Of a stretch of DNA of 64,000 nt, positions 38,041-50,500 are shown one piece after another (the stretch's first letter is position 1; every line of letters starts with the position of its first letter). A program made the translations under genes and the position numbers. The notes beneath the pieces were generated by a model. That model worked only from the letters and a program-made list of their open reading frames with translations. It was not told the DNA's origin and searched no databases. The DNA is taken from assembly GCA_035236585.1 (NCBI GenBank), contig CP141137.1, positions 41,562,057 through 41,626,056 on the forward strand. Direction: 5' to 3'. The stretch is from Warburgia ugandensis (lineage: Eukaryota > Streptophyta > Magnoliopsida > Canellales > Canellaceae).

Positions 38041-38794
38041 CTTTCTTTTTCTTTTTTTTGCTTACATAGCAATCTATCTGCATTTCTGCTTACATTCAAT
38101 GTGCCACATACTACACTATTCTCGTAATCTCTAAACACATGAAAAAGAAACATACTTTCACTTCCACATTGGATAAAAATATCCATATTCTTCATCCATC
38201 CACACAACATTCACACATACATTCACTTCCACACCACATTTACATCTTGAAATGACTTGATAAATAAAGAAATCACACCACATGCACTACAATCTCCACA
38301 TTCACTTCATTTACACCACATCGACATTCACATTCACTTCATTTACACTTTAAGTTTCCCTCATTCATCATCCCATGAAATATATACGCTTCAATGAAAA
38401 TACTAAAAACTAGAAGAACACATGCATATCCACATTCACTTCATTTACAATCCAAGCTCCCCTCATTCATCTCATAAAATGTATCTACTTCAATGAAAAT
38501 AATGAAAAGTAGAAGAAAACATGCATATTAATGAAAATAATACTTTATTATGAATAATGTAATTTACATTAGTTACTCCAATTGCTCTAATTGAAACTCA
38601 TTACATACTCAGCCCATTTGCTTCTTATTTCATTGAGGTTTGCTTTGGAGTAACTCTTCTTGTTTGCACATTCAGAAAGCATAGCATCCTATAATACAAC
38701 ATTTTTTAATTCAATTGAAACATTTTTTTGAGCTAGAATCATCAACAATTGTGAAAAAATATAAGAATGTGACAAGTAAAAATTGTTTTACCTT

Positions 38795-39350
38795 TCTTAA
38801 TTGGGAGACACTAATACCATCAAGTATTAGGGTCCTCTTGTATCTCGGCATATAGTACCTACTCTCCCACTTAGACTGCTATATAGGGCACTAAGCAAGA
38901 ATGATAACAAAAAGGATCAATTAATACCACATGTAATACTATAAGTTTACTTTATAAAATAGAGTAATTAACTATTTTTCATACCTTCACGTTCTTCCAA
39001 GTGAGTTTTGGCAGTTGCACAGTCTTGGTCAGATTAGCCTATGTTAACTATGCTCTACAAATTTAAATTTCAAATGCATTAGATGCGGGTAAAAAATTAC
39101 TGATATAAATATTACATGAAAAGATGAATAGCTTACTTCTTTATGATTTCTATAAGGACTGGATGGGTGATCCACAAGAATAAACCAAGAATGCTTGCTC
39201 ACCATGTACATCCAAAACAAGAAGGATCCAATGAGCCCTACATACATAATCATATGAATTGCAATTAAAGTTTACAATCCTTATATGTAGAACAAGTTGT
39301 TGAGAAAACAATGAAAATAAAACACACTGGTTATTGTAGGGAATCATTGA
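38795..39350 (-). pseudogene. CACTA-2 Ulp1-like protease remnant
   Basis: On the minus strand, MIPYNN (from 39347) precedes AHWILLVLDVHGEQ (His codon 39231-39233) and YSCGSPIQSL. A second exon at 38795-38880 reads WESRYYMPRYKR, then LDGISVSQLRK and a splice-donor-like GTAAAAC. It is collinear with CACTA-1 (11760-12312), including the shared exon end. At the catalytic position CACTA-1 has ECG, while this copy has ESR, so the nucleophilic Cys is gone. Confidence 0.72.
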
Positions 39351-40117
39351 GTTATAACCCTTCTAGCACCGAAAGAACCCTATAAACATATCATCTACAC
39401 ACCTCTCTATCAATTATTACTTTTCTGCTCTACACATGATGCAAGGTCAAGGAATTGGTATAGAACATCCTCAACCTCAAGATGGCTCATTGCATCATTT
39501 AGGAAGCTCCATAAAAGAAATAATTATTGTCTATTATAAAAAAATAAAATGTAATGTTAAGTATTATAATAGTAGATATTTGTATATACCCCATATAGCA
39601 GACAATGTGAGGGTGCTGGAGTTGATCTCATTAGCAAACTCATAATAGGTCCTCTATCATAAGTGACACCTCAACAATGACATTGGCAAGGACTCCCTCC
39701 TTGATCTATATGGAGTTGATTGCCTTAACTTCGTTGATGAGTCCAAAGAGTAACTTTAGGGATTGAGGTGTGTTGGGTGGGACTACAATGCTATGCTTAG
39801 ACTGCTACTGTAAAAGTTTCAGAGTCAATTAGTATTGATTAATAAGACATTCAAATTTATGATGAAAAATAAAAATAAATAGTTAGTACCAGTTCAATTG
39901 GTGCAACGGTAGCTAAGCTTACAATAGTGGGTGACCTCGATGGTACTTTTTGCTAATGATTAACCTTAGATATAATTAATAAATGATTAAACTGAGGTCT
40001 TTGGCTTAAAATTATTATTGATGAAGGTATAGTGTGAAAATATATATATCGTGGACTATATGGGAATGATGAATTCCTCTGGCCAAGTGACGTGATATAC
40101 AATTACCTGCATAATAG

Positions 40118-40309
40118 TTATAATATTTTCATTTCAAAAGGAAATGGAAGGTAGGCAATCATAGTCAAATCCATGTTAGTGGACACGCACTTAGTATGTG
40201 GAGGTATACTAATCCCATGCAAAATGTTTGTGTCATGCTCATAGCATGATCCAAGTGCTACTACATTTTGACGAGTATCCAACGCCAATAGGCATTGACC
40301 CACTTGCAA
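40118..40309 (-). pseudogene. CACTA-2 transposon-protein segment upstream of Ulp1
   Basis: A 63-codon open piece reads CLLALDTRQNVVALGSCYEH, then ILHGISIP and TMIAYLPFP. This fits the segment (C-L-A-V-x-x-x-x-N-V-A-x-G, then VHGVPL and LPxP) found upstream of the Ulp1 domain in plant En/Spm-type proteins. It lies about 770 bp before the Ulp1 piece, with an intron-like gap between. Confidence 0.6.
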
Positions 40310-41049
40310 ATCATAAATACATCATATTTTTTGGAGGTTGAGATAGGTGATTTATAGAAGGACAATAAAAAAGTTCCAGTGTAGTGAATACCTACTTGGC
40401 TGGATTTTCTATCTTGGAGGGTGCAAGTTGTCCTTCTTCAGAACATTCTTCAATAAGAGAATTACAGCTAGCATGTGATGAAGGTATAGGGATGAATCAA
40501 AGATTGTGTAGAAGGGATGCAAAAACTATTACCAAATCCACATCACGCAACTAGTTAAGTATATTCATTTTTATCCTCTCACACAACTCATTGTAGCCTC
40601 CAGATCTTCTTCTATACGTATTATTTTATGAAAGGAACAATATGACACCCTATGCTCCTAGCTTGACTAGGGTGGTCCTTCTTGCCCATAGCCTTATACA
40701 GGATGTCATTCTTTTCAACAATGCTACTTAGAGTTCCTATACTTGCGCTTGCTTGGGTAAGAGTACCCTACAAAATTTAATTAGAATGAAATGATCAATT
40801 CATTTTTTTAATTGTGTAAAATTAAAGGTAATCAAGTGTAGAGGTGGAACCACTTACAATGCAAGAAGCAACTTGTGCAGTAGCTTCATCTGTGAATGTT
40901 TGTGTTATGGCCCATTGAATGCACCATCTTCCAGAGGATGATGGCATGGTTAATGGGATCTATAGTCCCAGCTTTCTTTTGCTATCAAGAAAAAACTATA
41001 GTTAAGTATTGAAATGTATATAACTATAATATAATTTAAAAGGAATAAA

Positions 41050-41780
41050 CTGTCACAGATAATTACTTAACACTCTTCCAAATGGTCATAGTCCAAGCTA
41101 GAGATGGTACTGCATATTAGTTTCATGAAACTTTCTTCCTTTTGCACTCTTTACCTACACATTTTTATATATATAATCAAGTGCAATAATTGGATGTTAC
41201 ATATTCCTAGTTAAATGAAACATTGTTTTAGCATATACTTCAAATTCAAAGGACATACAATCCTTTACAACTGCATTCCACCTGTCCTGGTCAATAATGT
41301 CGAAATTAATGGCAAGCACTATATATAGCCTGCACAGATAATTGACATATGGATCTATTTAATTGCGAACAAGGTAGTTCTTCTATTTCCTCCATTTCTC
41401 ACCAACTTCTTATAAAGCATGCATTTTCCATGTTCAAGTACGTCAAAGTTAGTCTAGAAGAAAAATCACATTACTATATTTAAAAATAAGAAGATAAAAT
41501 ATGCTATAAAATGCTGATTATAGCATGCATCTCAAATCATCAAATGTGATAAGCACTATGCTTCTTACCATGGAATAGAGAAAACTACTATAAGATGTTG
41601 CATTCTCATTTATCTCCTGCCCCTTACTAGTGTACTGTACAACTTCTTTAATTCACCTCAACTTTCTCTTGATAATATTTTTTCATCATTGTTCGCCCTT
41701 TGCCCTTTCTCTTTTGAGTGCTGCTCAGGTTGACCTCTTGTTCATGCTCTTGATATTGTTCATATTCTTTGTCTTGATGC
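41050..41780 (-). pseudogene. CACTA-2 transposase-type exons (Transposase_24-like)
   Basis: Short minus-strand pieces read EYEQYQEHEQEVN followed by KGKGRTMMKKYY (about 41680-41760) and NFDIIDQDRWNAVVKDCMSF (about 41240-41300). Their order and content resemble the RGPTxM and W-x-x-F-V regions of the En/Spm Transposase_24 family. Stops separate them and no full exon is open. The assignment is tentative and rests mainly on context with the Ulp1 remnant downstream. Confidence 0.42.
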
Positions 41781-42389
41781 TGTTCAAGTTCCAACTTTAC
41801 TAGAAGCAAAAGCATAATGATATTAGAATAATGAAATTAAATAGTCCATGTATTGCATTTAAAGAAATCAAAAGTAGAACAAAGCATAAGAAACTTGCTT
41901 TTTTTAGTACAAGATAAATAATATAAGAGAATGTAAATGCAAAACTCACCAGCAATAAGATATTAGGAAAACTTTATACCAATAAAGATATTAATAGGTT
42001 TGTTAAATCCCATGCACATTTCATTATAAGAATCATAGAAACAAACTTTAAGTTAAAAACAACATAATAAATAACAACAATCACATTATACAAATAATAT
42101 GAGATAAATTAAGATTTTAAGAAGAAGAGCATGTGTGTACCTTGTAAGGCATTCAATTATGCCTTTCAACTATTTGGGTTAAAGTAGAGATACATTGCAA
42201 TGGTAATGATTGAAAGTTCTTAACCTTTATTAGTTTTAATTAGTGCATACATATATCCAAAACAACAAGAAAAATAAAGAGAGAAAGACCTAACCTTTAC
42301 TTTTTAACCTCTTTACATAGTGTCCCTAGGCTCAAAAGCCAACCATATAAATGTCAATATTCATGTTGTATGGATGCTAATAAAAATTT

Positions 42390-44810
42390 ATATGGCAGTC
42401 CTACAATAGTCCAAAAACATGTTGGTTTTAGATAAAACATAAGTCAAATGATTATATGTAACTCTCCAACATGTAGCAATCCCTAACACATCAAAAAACA
42501 TATATTTTAAATCATATCGTAGTCCAAAATTAATCACCCATGCTCTAAGTATATTAATAGTCCAAAAACAAGTTGTGAAATGCATTTTTTCATTCAAAGA
42601 ATAGTCCAATACTTTAGATATCTTTCGTGCATGACAGTAGTCCAAAGACACTCCACAAACCATGTGTTGTTCATTGAAAATATAGCCAAGTAAACCTACT
42701 ATACATATATGTATATAGTAGTCCATGAACAGTTCATAAACCATATATTTTTTATATAAAACATAGCCAAGTAAACCTGCTATAGATCTACTTAAGTAGC
42801 AGTCCATAAAACATGTATTTTTTTTGTGAAAAATATAACCAAGTAAATAAATCTATGTATATAGTTGTGAATAAACCATGCTTTAATTTTCTTTTACTAA
42901 AAACATAGCCAAGTAAACCTACTATAGATCTATTATATAATAGTTCATAAACCATATATTTTCACTGAAAACATAGTCAAGTAAACCAGTTATGTATCTA
43001 TGATGCAGCAGTCCATAACACATGTTATTTTTGTTGAAAATGTAGCCAATTAAACTTCCTATAGATTTATGTATATATCAATCCATGAATGGTCCATAAA
43101 CCATGTGTTTTTCAGTGAAAAAATAGCCAAGTAACCTTTCTATAGATCTATGTATATAGCAGTTCATAAACCATGCAGTTTTCACTAAAACATAATCAAG
43201 TAAACCTGCTATAGACCTATGTATATAATAGCCCTTGAACAGCCATAAACCCATGTGTTTTTCATTGAAAACATTTCCAAGTAATCCTATTATAGCTCTA
43301 TGTGTATAACAGTCCATATACCATGTGTTTGTTTTTTAACTAAAAACATTGCCAAGTAAACCTACTATTGATCTATGTATGTAGTAGTCCATGAAACATT
43401 TTTTTTTTCTTTTACTAAAAGCATAACCAAAGAAATCTACTATAGATCTATTATATAATAGTCCATAAACCATGTATTTTTCACTGAAAATATAGCTAAG
43501 TAAACCTACTATATATTTATGTATACATCACTCCCTAAACCATGTGTTTGTCCCTGAAAACATAGACAAGAAAACTTCCTATAGATTTATGTGTATTTTA
43601 ATCCATGAACAATCCATAAATCATGTGTTTTTCAATGGAAACTTAGCTAAAAAAACATTCTATAGATCAATATATATATATAGTAGTCCATAAACCATGC
43701 AATTTTCAACTAAAAACATGGTCACGTAAACCTGCTATAAATATATATATATATATATATATAACAGTCTATAAATAGTTCATAAATGATGTGTTTTTCA
43801 TTGAAAACATAGCCAAGTAAACCTGCTATAGATCTATGTATGTAGCAGTCCATAATCCATGTTTTTTTTTACTAAAAACATAGCCAAGTAAACATGCTAT
43901 AGATCTATGTATATAGTAGTCAATAAACCTTTTTTTTTTGTTGTTGAAAACATAGCCAAGTAAAACATGTTATATATCTATTGTATAATAGTCCATAAAT
44001 CATGTGTTTTCACTAAAAACATAGTGAAGTAAACTTGCTATGTATCTATGTGTATAGTAGTCCATAAACCTTGTGTTTTTCATTAAAAATGTAGCCAACT
44101 AAACTTTCTATATATATATATCCATGAATGGCCCATAAATCATGGGTTTTTCAGTGAAAACACAGATAAGTAAACTTTCTATAGATCTATGTATGTAGCA
44201 GTCCATGAACCATGCAGTTTTCAATGAAACATAACCAAGTAAACGTACTATGGATCTATGTATATAATAGTCTATGAATAGTTCATAAACCATATGTTTT
44301 TCGTTGAAAACATAGTAGAGTAAATCTACTACAGCTTTATATATACAATAGTCCATAAACCCTTTCTTTTTTTTTTTACTAAAAACATAACTAAGTAAAC
44401 CTGCTATAGATCTATGTTTATAGAAGTCCATAAACCATATTTATTTTTTTACTGAAAACAAAGCCAAGTAAACCTGCTAAAGATCTATTATATAATAGGC
44501 CATAAACCATATGTTTTTCACTAAAACATAGCCCTGTAAACCTACTATGTATCTATGTATACAGTAGTCCATAAACTATGTGTTTTTCACTAAAAACATT
44601 GCCAAATAAACTTACTATAGATCTATGTATATATCAACAGTCCATAAATCATTTGTTTTTCTTTGACAACACATCCAAGTAAACCTTCTATAGATCTATA
44701 TTTATAGCGGTTCATAAACCATATGGTTTTTTTCTAAAAACATAGCCCAGAAAACTTGTTGTAGATCTATGTATATAATAGACCATGAACACGCCTAAAG
44801 TATTTTTTTT
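42390..44810 (-). repeat. Minisatellite of about 70 bp (some units about 84 bp)
   Basis: Roughly 2.4 kb made of about 30 degenerate copies around CATAGCCAAGTAAACCTGCT, then ATAGATCTATGTATATAGCA, then GTCCATAAACCATGTGTTTT. Measured spacings of the CATAGCCAAG core near 43808-44090 are 71, 72, 69 and 70. Longer units carry an extra GAA(C/T)AGT(T/C)CATAAACC segment. Minus-strand ORFs through it (42388-42807, 43078-43317, 44108-44431) are by-products of the repeat and start with forms of MDCYIHRSIAGLLGYVF. Confidence 0.9.
43738..43762. repeat. (AT)n microsatellite
   Basis: About twelve AT repeats within one minisatellite unit, expanded from the TATATA present in neighbouring units. Confidence 0.85.
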
Positions 44811-45669
44811 TTTAATTACATACAATCAAAGGCATTCCATCTATGATCCATATCGAGTAATAATAGAAAGATAAATAAAAAATAAGTCTTTTTGATTGAC
44901 ATATAGTCCAAAACATTTCAGCTATGTTTTATGATATTGCCAATAACAAGTAGAAAAAGGCCATGGGTAACAGAAAAAATTAATCCCTTACATGGATAGT
45001 TATATCTATAACATATTCCCTCAATGGAAGGGCCATTTTGGACTCTTACCCACAACCTTTGTGTCAATAAAAAGCTTTCATATAATGTTGGTCTACCAAT
45101 CAACCTAAAAGCTTAAGCTAATAGGAAGTGAGATAACTATAGTTATATATCTATAGTTGCCGCCCTACACATGGAGGTGAGAAACCATGCAAATGAATCA
45201 ATGAAGCCTAAATCTTAATGATGAGGAATGTAGAAGATTTTCTTTAGGATTCTTAAGAACAAACCATCTTTGATGGAATTCATTTAGAGAGCACAACAAG
45301 GTACAGGTTCATAAGAGCTTCCAAAAGGAACTTTTAGCCAAGACAAAAAGCCAACTAGACCATGCAAAATATGTAACTTTCAATAAAGTGGATTTAAAGT
45401 AGGGAATGGAGAGATGGAAACTTATCATGAAAGGGAAGGTGGTTGACTAGATTGTCTCAAAGAAGTACATTAAAGGGAAGGTCAAATAGTTGTGGAGCCT
45501 AAAAGGGATCTTGAAGTTTATGATCTCCGCAAAGTTTTATTGACTCAAGAAGGAAGTGTTATTATAGGAATGTGCTGACATTGTAATAAATTTCAGAATA
45601 CAATTCACATAGCCATTTAATAAGTTATGTACTATATGATCGTAGATTTATACAAAAGAGTCAAGTTCC

Positions 45670-45960
45670 ATATTTTGGTTAGGATAGATGGAGGGAGAGA
45701 GGGAGACGATGCACACATAGTCGGTTGGGGTAGGTAGCGACTGCATAGGGTAGATGGAGGGAGAGAGGGAGGGTATCATGTGCAATTGGTTGGGGCAAGA
45801 GGCAACCATGTAGGGTAGATGGAAGGAGGGAGGAAAGGGATGCACACACAGTTGATCGGGCCAAGTGGAGGGAGGGAGAAAGGGGATGTTGGTGTAATCG
45901 GTGGGGGTTGGCCAGCAATTACGAAGGGCAGAGGGAAGAAGGGAGGGATGGCAACCAAAC
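45670..45960. repeat. G-rich minisatellite, about 66-bp period
   Basis: Four to five copies of a unit starting GGTAGATGGAGGGAGAGAGG, with starts near 45682, 45749, 45814 and 45872. The unit includes GGTTGGGG and GGGAGGGA runs on the plus strand. The 180- and 79-codon minus-strand ORFs across it are repeat by-products. Confidence 0.8.
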
Positions 45961-46139
45961 AAGGAGAAAAGGAAAGAGAGAGAGGGTGAGAAGAAGTACC
46001 ATACGTGCACAGGCAAAGATTGCAAACTTTCTAATGGGGTGTAGCAATAATTAACAAAGAGACAACACAAGGAAACTTTAGATATATATTTTGGAAAAAG
46101 AAATGGTGGGATGAACATAAATTTTGATGTTATAAATAA

Positions 46140-46320
46140 TGGACTTTTGAAGTCATGAAAAAAATGACTTTGGAATGACTTTAAAAACATGCTTTTTTAA
46201 AGTTGTTTTTTCCCGATTGACTTTAAAAACCTAATTTTGAAGTCATTTTCTTCATAACAGCTTTGAAAATTATTTTTTTGAAGTCTTTTTTCAGAATGAC
46301 TATAAAAACACATAAAATAC
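46140..46320 (-). repeat. CACTA-2 subterminal hairpin repeats, 5' side
   Basis: Units such as ACTTTTGAAGTCAT...AATGACTTT and TTTTGAAGTCATTTTCTTC match the family at 37680-38040 and mark the opposite end of the same transposon. Confidence 0.65.
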
Positions 46321-46330
46321 ATGTATTCTC

Positions 46331-47589
46331 TTAATGAACCAATTTACATATAGATGGAGGAGGATTTATTTTGGAACTCATAAGCCACTTTGACGTCTCT
46401 TCATCTGCAAAGAATTCTCAACGTTATAACATAGACTAAGGGCTAATAGATTTCATTTAGATTAAGTAGTGCACTAATTGTTCTACACTTTACTTTAAAA
46501 AATTTTACTTAGAATGACATCTGCTGTGTTTACATATGATTAGATCTTACTAACACAAGATCGTGATCAAAGAGCTAATTTAGAAATATTTCATTAAAAT
46601 CTAGCCTTTTAGTATTCAGCTCACTCCACTCTCAATTGGGAGAGAGATGGTAAAGCTTCATGTTCCAACTTCCATGACCAACTTGATGGAACCATTTTTC
46701 TTCATCAAACCCTAATATTGGATGAGAACCACAAAGCATATGGTTCTCCTTTTCTCCAAGAGTGAGTATTAGAGAGAGAAGCAATTGTTGTTTCAAATAG
46801 GATTGCATATACATAATGCAATTTTTAGAAGTGTGAATTAATTCATTTTACCTTTTGACAGAGCCAAGTATTGAAAGTGCAACATTGCTCAAATTTTAGT
46901 TAGTTCTTTTTATTTGTATAACTTGGATTCTTTTCTTTGAGGACGTCCATGTACTGACTACACATACACCAAATTATTTGAGAAATCAAAGAAAATATAA
47001 CAATTAGCACAAACCAAATTAATTCAAAGATTAAAGAAAAATATAACAATTAATAATTAATTTTTACAAAGTGCATAATCAACTTACTCAATGTATGGCT
47101 AAACTTTATCAATATTTTGCAACAAATAAAGGTGCACCTAGTCCCTTTCTTTATAGTTTATGGTTGATACACAACCACTCAATTAAGGTTCTTCAACCAT
47201 GTGATGATGAAATCCAACTGATTATTTCTTTCTTAGGATTCCAACTACACCCACTTCTAATAAGTACTCTGTGCAAAACTCCACTACTTCCTTAGCAAAA
47301 TAACACTCAATTATACACCACTCAAGTTGGTTGTGATTTCCTACCTACCCTTTTTAAAATTTCATGTACCTCTCAAACAAGTACATCTATCACAAGTTAA
47401 CTAGCCCACAAAGTCTGACCTCATAAATGAGGTTTGCTATTAAGTGTACATGATGTCAAAGAATGATGATGAAAAGATTGTCTCAAGTTCATGTATAGTT
47501 ATCACTAGATGTTCTTGAATTTCTTATAATTTTAAAACATCTGACACCTTTTATTTTAGCAGAATTTTGTAATAGATCCTCTAACTTTA
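46331..47589. other. Unassigned AT-rich sequence
   Basis: Short ORFs only (for example 47071-47295). No domain or terminal repeat was recognised. The 5' terminus of CACTA-2 and the original insertion site of element B should lie here. Confidence 0.4.
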
Positions 47590-50500
47590 TGTAATATCCC
47601 TAATTTTCAAATCTCAATTTAAGTAAATTTTGAATTATGTTAAATTGAGATGAAAAGATAATATTGAATTTTCTAATTTTTTGAGCTTTTTAAGTTAATG
47701 CTTTATAAACATCAAATCAAGTGAAGAGGCCTTCATATTTGGATTATATTTGAAAAGACAATTCCAATGATACTAAGTTTGCTAAAATTAGAGTTCGAAT
47801 GAATAAATCATAATTTTTCTTATGAAGGGTAATTTGGTAATTTCACTAGTGGTGCCCCACTTGCAAAAATATGGGTCCAATGGTAATGAGGTGTTGGCTC
47901 GTAGGAATCATACACTTTGTATAAACTTATGCTGAGTGGAATGATGAGGGAAAAAAACACAATGATGAGATGTTTAATATATAAAAGAAAAAGAATTTTA
48001 ATTAAATTAACTTAGAGGAGGGGGCTACATTTCATAATGGCACCCCCTCACTTAAAGGAAAACAGAAACAAAGCTCCCAAAACTGCCAAAAATGAGAGGA
48101 AACCTGACGCAGGCAAATGAGAAGAAGAGGAAAGGAGGAGGTAGAAGAAAGAAGAGAAAGCAAGAGAAGGGAGTGTAGGAGGCTTCGGTGCTAAAAAAAT
48201 CCATCCATGGGAGAGAAGAAAGAAGAGGGTTTGGGAGGATGATGCCAAAAGAAATGGAGTTCCTATGTAAGGATGGTTGCTCGGATCTTTGATCCGAGCC
48301 ATCCACTTTACTCTACACAAAGGGAGGAAGAAAACCCCTTTAGTTTTTCCATGATCAAAGGAGGGGTGACCATCGATAAGGGCATGAATAGTATGTACGG
48401 GAACAGTTGCCAAAAGAATCCAAGAATTTTTTCTTCTTCGGCAATGACTAGGGAGTTGTGAATGCAACAGAGGTAAGATCCTCACATAAAAGCCTCATTT
48501 TGTCTTGATTGTTTATTATTTTGAGGAATTCCGAGTAGATCTTGGGTTTTAAGAGAAACAAAGAATGATTTTTTTATTTCATGTGTTAATGGAGACTAGT
48601 CATAACTTTGAGAATCTTTGGTTGAGTTCCGATCATCAAATCCAATGCTATGGTGACAAATCCGACCAACCCTAGCTGTTGGATCATCTGTACAAGGTAG
48701 ATCAATGGTCTTAATGGGTTGTGATAGTCGAATCATCTATAAAGACAAATCCAAACCCTAAATTCATGGTAAAACATCAACTTGAGGATGATCTTTCACC
48801 TAGTGTGATGATCAATGAATGATTAGAGATGCAGTCACTCCGTTAACACTCTGATCATTGATCCGAGGTTGAGAGTGGTCCATCTGACCACTATACACCC
48901 TTAATTTGGCTAAATCTGACAAATTATAGTAGGTCATAGCCATTGGATCATCTATGGAAGGTAGATTCGATGACTCTTAGTAAATCTTGACAGTCAAATC
49001 GTCTGAAAAAGGTAGATCTGACCATTTTCAACCAATCTTGGTTGTTTGATCATTTGCAAAAGGTTGATCTGACCCTAAAATCAAATGGAAAACATTAAAT
49101 TTAGATGTTCACATAGATCCAACCATCGATCTCATCCCTAATCTAAGGATAGAGATTAATAGAAGCCCTGATCAACCCACATGAGTTTTGATTTTCCATG
49201 TAAAGATCCAACATTTATGATCGAGGCCTTGAATTTCATCAAATTCTTAAAAATAGGATCAATGGTTTATAATTTTGGAAAATTATGATGATCCAAGGTT
49301 GATTAGAACTCCAATCAACCATTAGATCCTTGAGATTCTCACACTAATTAGAATTGATGGTCCTCATTAGTGGTGAACTATAGGAAATTCCTGATCTAAA
49401 TAAGGGAGATGCATGAACCATTCCTTGACTTCAAATCCACCCTCTGATCAGGAGAAAATATACATGTATGATTTTATATAGTGATTAGATGAAGTGTATT
49501 TCCATCCAGTGCAAAGATGTAATAAGTCATACCTTAATCTGAATTTTAGAATTATTAATTATTAACTAGGAACATAAACTAACCACTTCCATTGGTTGGA
49601 ACAATGATTTGGAGAATGAATGGTAGATTGGATAATGATGTAATCATATCTCCATGTTTGACCTAAGAATAGTAATTGTAAAATATTATACTAGACAAAT
49701 CTGGCCATTAGATGATAAATTGATTAAAATGATTAACCATGGATCAATGACAGGTCCTAAGTTTAATAGTTATATGATTTGGAGATGATGTAAATGGTTG
49801 GACTATGAGATGAGTAAAAATCTAAGTAAGGGATTTAAAATAGGATGAAAGTTGGAACTGATGCTATAAATGTCAATTTTATGTGCAGCATAGATTGACA
49901 TGCAAGTTGATAGACCATGAAGAGAGGACCACAAAATATGTGGAGAAAGGATAAACCGTCATAAGAGGTAGGTAATCTGATACTACTATGTTTCAAATGA
50001 ATTTCAACATGAGAAAATTGTTTGAGAACTATTTCCAGTTTAGAATGGTTTGAATTATCATATCAATTATTTGATATATATGTTACTTTTGTACATATGT
50101 TTTTTCATGTAGATTCATGATCTATCATTTGTTCCTTATCTGCCATTTTATAAATGAAATGTGTAGATCAATATATGACTTTAAATTCATGTTGCAACCG
50201 AATTTTGAAAGACCCGTGAATTGCATAACTCAATGTATGCAAAAGTTGCTTTACTTGTGAGACATGAGAATATTGTGGTTTGCATATACATGATTTTCCT
50301 ACCTTGAAAGGATTGTTTGAAAATGCATGGTTTTGAACACGATATGTTAGTGATATGATAAGATCTTTAGATATATGAATATGAGTTGAATTGGCTACTA
50401 AGCCATGCGTTGAAATGAATATTTGAAATACATGGCTTTGTATAAAGTATGTTCACTATCTTATGTGCTTTAATGCATATAATGTGGACCTTTTGGTGAT

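Larger units (their letters stand above)
37618..46330 (-). mobile_element. CACTA-2: En/Spm-type transposon, minus strand
   Basis: The 3' terminus at 37618 (CGCTACTAC, where CACTA-1 has CACTACTAC) is followed by TIR-adjacent sequence shared with CACTA-1. Next come hairpin repeats (37680-38040), decayed Ulp1 and transposase-type exons (38795-41780, minus), a roughly 70-bp minisatellite (42390-44810), a 66-bp minisatellite (45670-45960) and a second set of hairpin repeats (46140-46320). Subterminal repeats of the same type at both ends support a single element of about 8.7 kb or more. The right TIR was not found, so the right boundary is approximate. Confidence 0.72.

Noticed and set aside
42388..42807. 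139-codon minus-strand ORF with internal peptide repeats
   Set aside because: Produced by the minisatellite; most units are about 70 bp, not a multiple of three, and break the frame.
45648..46190. 180-codon Pro/Ser/Leu-rich minus-strand ORF
   Set aside because: Follows from the G-rich minisatellite on the opposite strand; no signal or domain is recognisable.
46464..46471. AAGTAGTG as the 5' terminal inverted repeat of CACTA-2
   Set aside because: Adjacent sequence does not match the other end, the flanking triplets (GCT and CAC) differ, and it lies 150 bp from the hairpin repeats with nothing shared between.
48048..48485. 145-codon minus-strand ORF in the B LTR as a host gene
   Set aside because: The same region repeats in the B 3' LTR (54547-55020) with a broken frame, so it is LTR sequence.
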